A stretch of 64,000 nucleotides of DNA from contig JACJZU010000004.1 in assembly GCA_020635435.1 (NCBI GenBank), positions 186,001 to 250,000 on the forward strand. Direction: 5' to 3'. This document shows positions 17,598 through 29,500 of this stretch, piece by piece. Within the stretch, counting starts at the first letter, position 1. Each line of letters opens with the position of its first letter. This stretch comes from Flavobacteriales bacterium (GTDB lineage Bacteria > Bacteroidota > Bacteroidia > NS11-12g > UBA9320). A program made the translations under genes and the position numbers. A model generated the notes under the pieces. The model had not been told where the DNA came from. It did not search any database and worked only from the letters and a program-made list of their open reading frames with translations.

Positions 17598-20500
17598 GTG
17601 ATTGATAGCTGGAAAATAAAGCCAGCTCTGTTCCGTGTTTGTGTTCTGAGCGTTTTTCTCTTAACAGGTTCTCTGTTAAAAGCTCAAGCCCCTGCAAACG
17701 ACAATTGCTCCAATGCCAACCTCATTGTCCTTGGCAACAATGGGTATCAGATCGGGCTCATCCGAAGCGATACTTTTGCAATCGATAGCGCCACCGTTCA
17801 AACCGGCGAGTTCTTCCATAATTCACTGGTTACAGCCGGTAACGACAAAAAATCTGTTTGGTTCAAGTTTTATATCCCAACACGGAGGGCGATCAATATT
17901 GAACTGAAACAGGACACCAATGCAATCGGTATCAAGGATTGTGGCTTTACTACTTATCTGGCGAATGCCTGTCTGCCAACCAGTACACAGGCAACCGCTG
18001 CCAAACTCACCACGCTCAACCAATTCGGGAGTTCATTCCATCCGTGTATGGATCCGGGCTGGTATCTGGTGCAGGTAAGTGCGAAAACCCGGGCCGCAGG
18101 TAACATCTTCTTAGAAATCACAACCTCTTTTCCCTATCAGTACAGTTCCATTGTGAACGCGGAATACGACGAACCCGACAGTGCCTATGATTTCGGGAAT
18201 GCTCTTGTTGGAAAAACAGGGCTTACCACAGCTTTTATCGATTTCGAATTGGGTTGTTATACGGTCGAAGATTCCACAGAACTATTCCCGGATCTGGGGA
18301 AGAATTACAGAGCATATAACCAAAGCGCCTGGTTCACATTCACGGCACAGAACGATGCCGACGATGTGGAATTTGCTCTGAAGCACGTTACGGGTTGCTC
18401 GGCATCCGATACGATGGCTTTGCGACTCTTCAAGGGAGATTGCAGAAAAACTTCTAATTTAACCTTGTTGGATTCCTCTTTTAACGATTGGAGTGCGAAA
18501 TATGTCTGTTATCCATCACCCTGTTACGATTACGTGAAGCATTACCGCTGCATGTTCGACTCCGGGCAGGTGTATTCTGTTCAATTGCTTTTTCATAAGG
18601 ATCTGGACAAGAATTTCAGATTTAAGATCACCGACCGTACCAGCGCATTTGCGGGTTATCCAAGACCAACTACAAGTGTTGCAAGGGATCTCGATACACT
18701 TAAGGGCCTGCTTCGAACCGACTTTGGGTTCTCCTGTAAATCCAGACTGTCCGATACCAAATGCGGAACGGCAAATCAACCCGTTACGATAAGTGGCAAG
18801 ACGTACAATTTGAGTGAATGGTGGGAGTTTGACCTCGATGAATACAGCCGACTCTCCTTTTATATTCACGGAAGTGCCAACAGGAATACGCGGGAGGTTC
18901 AGAACGTGGTAGTTCGTCTCTTTAAGGATACCATAACTTCCAATTGCAGCGATGTTGATGTGAGCAATTTGATCGCAACCATGTCCGGCGCAAGCTCACG
19001 CGTAACATTGAATTGTCTGGAACCCGGGAAATATCTGCTGCAAATGCTCGGCATTGATTCCATTCGGCCCTATTGCTCGGGGAATATGCACCTCGGCACC
19101 GATCTGGGTCTGGATATTACCCAATCCAAACTTCCGGGGTTCAACCGCTTTGCGTTGAATGCACCGGGTAAGGCTGATTCGGTGTACAATCTCGATCCGC
19201 TTCCCAATTACACCTATGTGAATACCGGAACGGATACGGTGGCCTGTTTTGATGCCGTTCAACCGGAGCAGAGTTGTGATACAACCAAACTCAAGCGGAT
19301 GTACAGGGTTTTCCGAATCGGTGATGTGGATGGAGATGGTATTGCAGATAGCGGTATGGTCACGTTTGAGAACCTGCATTCATCATCAGCCAGCAGTCAC
19401 CGTCTGTACAAAGGGAACGCTTTACAATTGCGGGCATCACAATCGATAACCGGTTATCCCGACACCCTGAAAGGGCTCAATCCGATTACAAAGTGCTTCC
19501 CGGGCTATTACCGACATCATGTTTGTCTGGAACCCGGAGATTACACCTTGGTCTCTTCATTTGATGAGAGTATGCTCGGAGATACCGAAACGCCCCGGGT
19601 TACATTCCATAGCTCCAAACCAAAATTCGATGCGTATGCAAAGGCCGAGCTTTTCGACACCATCAGAACCTATGGTTCCATGATCGGAGCCCACGATACT
19701 TTCTCTTGTAAGCAGAATCCGGATACGATCGATGGTGTTTCCTGTGGCTATCGAAATCACTATCATGTGTTTTACCTGGATACCGTAGCGGTCACTTCGA
19801 TCTACAATGGTCTTCGCTATGGAGAATACGGGAATATCACGTTGTCACTCTTCAAAGGAGATATTCGAAAGGGTAGATCCGGTTTGAAACATATCAATGA
19901 GGATCGGAACTGGCGATGTGTGACCTATGGTCAGTCCACTTCGGATTGTAAACCCTTGCAACCGGGCTGGTACACCATAGTTGTGAGCCAACATTGGAAC
20001 ATGGGTTATGATTCAGCAGAAATCGCCTCGACAAATCAATATTCATTTTACAGATATCCCTATCGCATTTCCATTTCAACACGCGCCCCGAATGTTACGC
20101 TGCCCAAGTACTACCGCCCCTCACTGGCAGCGTCGATTGACAGCCTGATCAACAAGAATCAACCGCTCGACTACGATACGAATTACAGTGCACAGAAGAA
20201 TCTGAAACTCCATCTTAAGAAATATTCCGGCCCGCAGGAGATCCTGGAATGTGATCTGGATACACCGATCACCTATTTCCCAAGATCGCGATTGTGCGAC
20301 ACCACCTATACGAACATTGTTTACTACGTGTTCAGTTTGAAGAACCGATCGGGGGTACGCATTAATCCGGGATTCTCGGGGGCAAACTGGAAAGCTCAAC
20401 TCTACGCGTTCGATGTCCGAAAAGACTCCGCAAAAATCGGATCGGTCGATCCGCTGCAGAACTGCAATTACAACGCTAATTATTTGGAATTCTGTGATCT

Positions 20501-23500
20501 GATGCCTGGCACTTATTCGCTTGTATTCATGTGTAAGCGAAGGGCCGGCGAACGATATACCGTAAATCCGACGATCTTCATCGATTCAGTAGCCACATCC
20601 CGATTCGACCATGCCCGCAATGCCTATGATTTTGGAGCTGTTCCGGGGGATGGCAAATTCCATGATGGCAGAATTGGAGAGGTTCATCCAAATGATACCA
20701 CACTTCCTGCAAGCCATGATCTGATCACGTGTCGAACGGGTGCGCAGCTCAGTGATCCGACCTATTCATCTTGTTCTTACACGGAAGTCAATCCTTTTGT
20801 GTATTCCGGCGATTCGAACGTTGTCCTTTATCCATATGATTCCGCTTATCTGCATAACAACGGCACGCGGTACAATCCATGGGAACCTATAAAAAGGAAT
20901 CTCTGGTATTCATTTGCGATCAACGGGTATGGCAGTGTAACCATAAAGCTCAAGGGTAATACTTCACCGCTCTTGGCAGGGTTCGATAGGTCTTTCCGCT
21001 TTTCAGTTTACGAATCGGACGAGAATGGCAGACTTACATTGGCTCAATTGCGATCACAGAATAAAATTGATTCTACGTTGGCTGATGGCTTGAAGTACAT
21101 AACACGGGACTGGCAGTCGGCCGGAATTTATTATTGCAATTATGGTTCGGATCACACCGCCACTTTCACGATCGACGGTTGCGATACCGTAAAACCCCGT
21201 CGCTTCTATGTATTGGTGGATTGGATCGGAACGGCATACAGAAATTATCAGCCCCAGTTCAACGCCAATGTATGGCTTGAAGTGAAATACGACAGCATTG
21301 CGCTACCTCAAACGCGTTTCGACCATTATTCAGATGCAGGTAAGATCGATGGTTTGCGGGAAGTGAACTTGCTTCAGAACCCAAGCTTCGAGAACAGCTA
21401 TACTTACTGGTCCATATCGCCTTTCTGGGGTTCCGTGCAGAGTACACCACTTACCGCAACGAACGGGAACAATTATTTCAGCGCGCATTATTTCTACACC
21501 TCCGGACTGGCTACGCTCGACCTGTTGCAAAATGTGAATGTAAGTGCCTATGCGAGATATATAAACACTTCTCAGGCCACGGCAAACTTCACAGGTGATA
21601 TTCGGGCCGACAGTGTTTCTGCCACGCATTTGGATAGGGGACGTCTTTTAATTGAGTATTTAAATGTAAGCGGAACTGTTATCGGCAGAGATTCGTCGAA
21701 ATGGTACGCCAATACGAAAGACTGGGTCAAGGCTTCTGTTTCGGCGACAATTCCGTCAGGTACAGTTAACTGTCGTGTTAAGGCTCAGGCTGCCAAAACG
21801 AATACAGGAGTTACAGATTGGGTCGAGGTCTATTTTGATAATTTCCGTTTTACTGTGAACATACCCAATGATTCGCTTACAACTCCGTTGCGTTCGGCAG
21901 TCACATACCGGGGCGAATCTACCTACTTCACTCAAGCCACATTGGATTCTGCCGATTTCAACCGGGATGGGAGAGGGTATTCCTGTAACGACACCTCCGT
22001 TGCCCGATCGGTCTGGTACAAATTCAAAGTGGATTCCACCGGTTATATTCAGTACAATTACATGTACCGGAACGGGGTCACCTATCAGAAATACAACATC
22101 GATTACAATTCTTCCGTACTTCAATTATATCGGGAGGTTATTAAAGGAGACTCGGTGAAGGGATTGGAAATTATCAGTCCGAGTACGGGTGGTAGCAATC
22201 CCTTCGTCACCATCTTGAGCGGTTATTATCTCAGAGCATGCATCGAGCCGGGAACCTATTACCTCCGCCTGAACAAATGTAATGTCCGGCAGTGCATTGA
22301 CGAGGTAATACCACAGGTCGCTTTCGACTTCTACCCCGTTACACCAACCCCATATGACTTCTATTCAACGGCAAATGACATCAACAAGGTCGCCGGGAAT
22401 GACAGTATTTTCAAATCGCAGGTATTGTACAAAGGAGCTCGGTCGTATTTCCAGGGAGCCACACTGGATTCCACAGATCACAACAGGGTTTATACCTATA
22501 GTTGCTCGGATCCGGCATATGCCAAAACGTTGTGGTACAAATTCCGGGTGGATACAGCCGGGTATCTGTTCTACAATTTCCGTGTGAATGGCACCAGTTC
22601 GGTGGTCGTTGATCCATACAGGATAAAACTCTACCGCTCCACGATCCCGGGCGACTCGATCAATGGTCTGGAATATGTTCCGCGTTATAGCTATACCAGT
22701 AAATATTCCCCTCAGTACGGCAGCCAGATGAACTACGTGTGTGTTCAAACGGGAATATACTACCTTCAAATCAACAGCTGTAATGCACATCAGTGTATTG
22801 ATTTCGTTGAACCTCAACTCGTGTTCGAATTGCATCCGGGAGATCGTTGCACCAACGCGATCCCTCTGGTAATGGACACCATAGAAACGGTGTCCGATCG
22901 GCTTATCGTCAATTGCCACAGCATTGGCGATGATTTTGGGGAAGATGGCAGCAATATGGGCTGTTTGTATGGTCCACAGGGGTACAAGTCGAGCTGGTTT
23001 TTTGTAGACTATACCGACACCACCAAAGTGGATCTGGAATTCAGTCTGGCAGAGTATACCAGTGCAAAAGCCTCTGAGATCCGCTACCGAACTTATTACG
23101 GGAATTGTCAGTCACTCACACCTGCGCCCTGCAATAACAATGCATTGACCTCCTTTGTGATCGACTGTATCCGCAAGGGGACCTATTACGTGCAGGTGGT
23201 TACTCCGGATGACGCTACCGGTGAATTGGAGATGACCGTTCGGACCAAGGAGAACACCGATACTACCTGTAATCCGGTGGACATTTTCCAACCGAATGCC
23301 GCTTTCGCCTACAACACATCTTGTCCGGAGAATTTTGTTGAATTCATCAATACATCTTCAAGGGGCGATTCGATCCGGTATTTCTGGGATTTTGGGTATG
23401 CCGGACTCACGGATACCGCGCTGAACCCTGTAGTAGCCTATCCGGCGCTCCCTGTGGAGAAGAGTTATACAGTAAAGCTTATCGTTGAACACATCACCCG

Positions 23501-26500
23501 TGGAAGTCGCGATTCACTTGAGCTGGATGTCTCGGTACCTTATGCTCCTGAATTGAGGATCGATCAAAACGATACCATAATTTGTGCAGGAGACAGCGTA
23601 CGGCTCAGTGCCCACATCTCTCACAGCTCCGGAATCTGGAATACGGGAGATTCCACAACCTCCATAACCGTTTCCAAAACGGGATGGTACTCCTACGACA
23701 TGATCGATAAACCCCAATTGCTCAACAATGGCAGTTTCGAACAAAATCCACGCAATCACAGATACTGGAAACAATCGATCACTGGAGGAACATGGAACTA
23801 CACCAGTTCAAGAACCTATGGCTGGAGGGATTCCACCTACGCTTTGTTCTTTAGCCACGGCTCTGCCAATACCGGTATTTACGAGATCGAACAATACGTG
23901 GATGTTAGCCACGATTCTGTAGAAATTGACTCCGGCATCGCCAAAACATCCCTCACTTTTTGGCTCAGGGGGTATCTAAATTATGAAGATGAAGGACAGG
24001 TTATCCTTGAATATCTGGATTCCGGTAATAACCTACTGGCTATTTATCGATCAGGACTTGAAAAACCGGGGAACTACTGGGAACAGTTCGTGCACTCCAG
24101 AACCACGCCGAAATCCACACGAAAGCTACGGGTTCGAATTCAAGTGAACAAGTTGAACACGTCGACCTCAACTGCGTTCGTATTCTTCGACGGATTTCTA
24201 CTCAGGATGCGAAGCGCCTGCTCGTACAAAGACAGCGTATTCGTACAGGTAAATCAATTGCCACAAGTGGCGTTGCCCAACGACACCTTCTTCTGTTTGG
24301 GAGATTCATTCCTTGTACGTACTCAGAATTCGTATCACGACCCATACGTGATCCAGGACAGCATGCTCGGAAGCATCAAAGGAACGCTCCGAAATAATGC
24401 GCGCCGCGAATACAATAAGGAATATGTTACGCTCACGCTGAATAACGATAATGAAACCGGCCAGATCGAGTACGAAGACTCCAGTCTTACATTAAACGAC
24501 AGTTTTACCGTAACCTTTGACTTCTGGGAATTTGGTCTCAAGTGTGGGTACACAACATATTTCTACCTATTCAATTCGGCCACTCCAACGCAGACCGGAT
24601 CCCGAACAGGAGGTTTGCTTATCGATTTCAGTACGGCCTCAAATAACTGGGTTGCCATTTACTGGAACGGTTCAAGATATTATTACAGTTACACCGGTAT
24701 TGATTTCGACAATGCGGAGTGGCGCACGGTACGGATAGAGTACAAGAACAAGACTATCAACGTCTATATCGGTTCCAAACTGGTAGGAGCATATACATTC
24801 ACTGCATCCGTTTCACAAAGCGGGTACAAATTCGGGTTGGGTGCATGGAATTACCTGACCTGTACGAACGAACATCGGGTTCGGAATTTTACCATATCCC
24901 GCGACAATCCGAAGATGGTGTATGTACCTGATGTGGATACAACCGATTTCAAATACTCCTGGAACAATGTTGTGGGCGATTCGGTAAGATGGGTAATAGG
25001 AACCACGACCCTCAAAACGCAAATAACCGATCCGTATGGCTGTAAAAGCAATACGGATTCAATTCAGGTGCGCGCTGTAAGACAATACGACAGTTTATTT
25101 ACCTCCATTGAACAGGTTTGCTCAGAATTGGATAGTTTCCGACTGACGCCTATTGATCCCAATGGATACTTCTACGGACATTCGGCCGTTGATAGCAGTG
25201 GGCTCGTTCACGTAGCGAACGCCGGATTCGGGAACAACACAATTTACTTCAGTGTTGTGGACACTTTCGGTTGTACCCTTCGGGATACCGGCTATTTCGT
25301 AGTGGATTCGGTTCCTGATATCCTGATCGACTCTGTGGGTGCAGTGTGCAAGAATGAAGACCCTTTCCGACTAATAGTGAATGATTCGAACGGGTATTTT
25401 TATGGGGGTGTTTTTGTCGATTCCATGGGGAATTTTGATCCAAGTGAAGCAGTGGTCGGGTGGAACAAGGTGTACTACAAGACATTCGGCTCCGATTGCG
25501 TTGGGTCGGACTCGCTGCTTATCCGTGTGGATTCTTTGCCGGATGCTTCGATTTCAATGACGGGGCCGTATTGTGCGAATGCCGGGGTCCAACGTTTGGT
25601 TGCGGCGATCAACGGTGGCGGAAAGTTTTCCGCCACTGCGTATGTGGACACGATGGGGTGGTTTGATCCGGCGATTGCCGGGGCCGGTGTGCACCGGGTT
25701 TTCTATACCTATGCCGATGGGAACGGGTGTTCGAATAGGGATTCTGCCATGGTTCGTGTGGATTCGATACCCGATGCGACGATCGCTGCGGCGGGGCCGT
25801 ATTGTGCGAATGCCGGGGTCCAACGTTTGGTTGCGGCGATCAACGGTGGCGGAAAGTTTTACGCCACTGCGTATGTGGACACGATGGGGTGGTTCGATCC
25901 GGCGATTGCCGGGGCCGGTGTGCACCGGGTTTTCTATACCTATGCCGATGGGAATGGGTGTTCGAATAGGGATTCTGCCATGGTTCGTGTGGATTCGATA
26001 CCCGATGCGACGATCGCTGCGGCGGGGCCGTATTGTGCGAATGCTGGGGTCCAACGATTGGTTGCGGCGATAAATAGCGGCGGAAAGTTTTCCGCCGCTG
26101 CGTATATCGATACGATGGGGTGGTTTGATCCGGGGATTGCCGGGGCTGGTGTGCACAGGGTCTTCTATGCCTATACGGATGGGAATGGGTGTTCGAATAG
26201 GGATTCTGCCATGGTCCGTGTGGATTCGATACCCGATGCGACGATCGCTGCGGCGGGGCCGTTTTGTGCGAATGCTGGGGTCCAACGATTGGTTGCGGCG
26301 ATAAATAGCGGCGGAAAGTTTTCGGCCGCAGCGTATATCGATACGATGGGGTGGTTTGATCCGGGGATTGCCGGGGCTGGTGTGCACAGGGTCTTCTATG
26401 CCTATACGGATGGGAATGGGTGTTCGAATGTGGATTCTGCTACAATTCGTGTTGATTCGATTCCGGATGCATCGATTTCAATGGCGGGACCGTTTTGTGC

Positions 26501-29500
26501 GAATGCCGGAGTTCAACGTTTGGTTGCGGCTATCAACAGTGGCGGAAAGTTTTCCGGCACGACGTATGTTGATACGATGGGGTGGTTTGATCCGGCGATT
26601 GCCGGGGTTGGGGTACACCGGATCTACTATACCTATACCGACGGTAATGGTTGCTCGAACATGGATTCCACCACCATTCGCGTGGACTCCATTCCGGATG
26701 CGTCCATTGCTCCGGTAGGACCTTTCTGTCTGAATACCTCACCTGCACAGCTGAGTGCTCGTATAAACGCCGGTGGTCGATTCGTACAAACTAGTTACCT
26801 GGATACGAACGGGTGGTTCACTCCGCTACAAGCTGGAATTGGTTCGCATCGAGTATTCTATTCCTTTACCGATGGTAATCAATGTTCCAATACAGACTCA
26901 CTGAACATTCAGGTTGATTCGCTGCCCGATGCATCCATCACTGCTGCAGGTCCTTTCTGTAAAAATGGTGGGCTCGAACTGCTCACGGCCCGAGTCCATT
27001 CCGGTGGGGTGTTTACCGCAACCGGTTATCTCGATACGCTGGGGAATTTTAACCCTTGGACAGCTGATACCGGATTGCACCGCGTGTATTACACCCTCGA
27101 TGATGGCAACGGATGTTCGAATACCGATTCAACGACCATTCGGGTTGACTCCATACCGGATGCGTCAATTACTCCTGCCGGTCCATTCTGCGCCAATTCC
27201 AACATCCAACTTCTAACTTCCAACACCAATTCCGGAGGTCGATTTACATTAGCATCCTACATCGATACCCTCGGTAACTTCGATCCAAGCATCGCTCAAG
27301 CAGGCACACACAAGATCTTCTACTCATTCACCGATGGTAACGGATGCTCCAACACAGACTCGACCACCATTCGGGTCGACTCCATACCGGACGCATCGAT
27401 CACACCGGTTGGACCATTCTGTGCCAACGCCAACACCCAGAGACTAAGACCTAACACCAATACAGGTGGTCGATTTACTGCGACCAGCTATCTCGACACT
27501 CTTGGCAACTTTGATCCTAGCATCGCTCAGGCCGGTATACATAAGATCTTCTACTCATTCACCGATAGCAACGGTTGCTCCAACACCGATTCAACCACTG
27601 TTCGTGTGGATACCATCCCGGATGCATCCATTGCTCCGGCAGGTCCGTTCTGTAAGAACGCCAACGACCAAACCCTAAGACCTAATACCAATACCGGGGG
27701 AAGATTCTCGCCCACCGCTTATTTGGATACACTCGGCAATTTCGATCCATGGACCGCTGATGTAGGATCGCATAAGATCTACTACAGTTTCACGGACGGA
27801 AACGGATGCTCCAACACCGATTCATTCGTGGTAATGGTCGACTCTATCCCCGATGCATCGATCACCCCAGCAGGGCCTTTCTGTAAGAATGGCGGCATGC
27901 AGACCCTTTCGGCAGCAGTGAACATCAGTGGTAAGTTTACTGCAAATTCCTACCTGGACACACTCGGTAATTTTGATCCATGGACCGCTGACGTAGGCTC
28001 GCATAGGATCTATTATAGCTTCACGGATGGCAACGGATGCTCCAACACCGATTCTTCCTTGGTAATGGTCGACTCCATTCCCGATGCGTCAATTACTCCC
28101 GCAGGACCTTTCTGCGCCAATTCCAACATTCAACTTCTAACATCCAAGATCAATTCAGGTGGTCGATTTACACCAACGGCATATATCGACTCTTTAGGAA
28201 ATTTCAACCCGGGAGTTGCTCAAACCGGAACACACAAGGTCTTCTACTCCTTCACAGATGGGAACCAATGTTCCAATACGGACTCACTGAACATCGAGGT
28301 AGACTCAGTGCCGGATGCTTCGATCGCTCCGGCTGGACCATTCTGTAAGAATGCCAATAACCAAAGCCTAAGACCCAATACCAACACAGGTGGAAAATTC
28401 TCGCCCACCGTCTACCTGGATACACTCGGCAACTTCGATCCTTGGGTCGCAGGTGTTGGTTCACATAAGGTCTACTACACACTCGACGATGGGAACGGCT
28501 GCAAGAACACCGATTCTATAGATATACAGGTCGATTCCATTCCGGATGCGTCGATCGCAATGGCGGGGCCTATTTGTGCGAATGCGGGTGTTCAACGTTT
28601 GGTAGCTGCGATCAACGGTGGCGGAAAGTTTTTCGCCACTGCGTATGTGGATACTATGGGGTGGTTCGATCCGGCGATTGCCGGGGTGGGGGTGCACAGG
28701 GTATTCTATACCTTCACCGATGGAAACGGATGTTCCAATACGGATTCTACTGTCATTCAGGTGGATACTGTTCCGGATGCCTCTATAATCCCGGCAGGAC
28801 CATTCTGTAAGAATGCCGGAGTGCAGCTTCTAAGACCACGGAGCAATTTCGGAGGCCGATTCACAGCGACGGGCTATCTCGATGTTGGAGGTAGATTCGA
28901 TCCCGCCCTGGGAGGAATAGGTTCGAACCCAGTCGAGTATATTTTTACCGATGGAAATAACTGTTCCGATACCGGACGAATCAATATCACCATATGGGAT
29001 ATCCCGGACGCCTCGTTTGTGCCGATCGGACCTTTCTGCCAGCAGGATCAAGCCGTTCAAATTGTTTCGACCACTACAGGTGGAGTTTTCTCAGGTGGAC
29101 CTTATGTTTCCACATCAGGCATGTTCAGTCCTGACCTGGCCACAATTGGATCCAATAAGGTCTATCACAACCTTAGCGATGCTAATGGATGCAGCAGCTC
29201 CGATAGTACTTTGGTCGAAGTTTATCCGATGCCGGATAACACCCTGAGTATTGATCCGGAAGAGGGATGTGAGCCACTTGAGGTTCAATTCTCCACGCAA
29301 CCAGCAGATCGTATACGATGGCAGATCGGAACAGAGGTGTTTGTCGATCAAACCGATGTGAGAACTGTGCTACAAGCCGGTTCATACATATTGTCCCTCG
29401 AGGTGATCAATGCACAAGGATGTAGTATTGTTCTGGATACCCCCATTATTGTACATCCTAAACCAACTGCGCAGTTCACACATAGTCCGGAGGAAGTTTA

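Noticed and set aside
25554..26387. 277-codon minus-strand open frame with internal repeats (RIHTNHGRIPIR-type)
   Set aside because: It is the antisense of the 231-bp repeat array; its repetition only mirrors the coding repeats on the plus strand and it has no recognisable domain.
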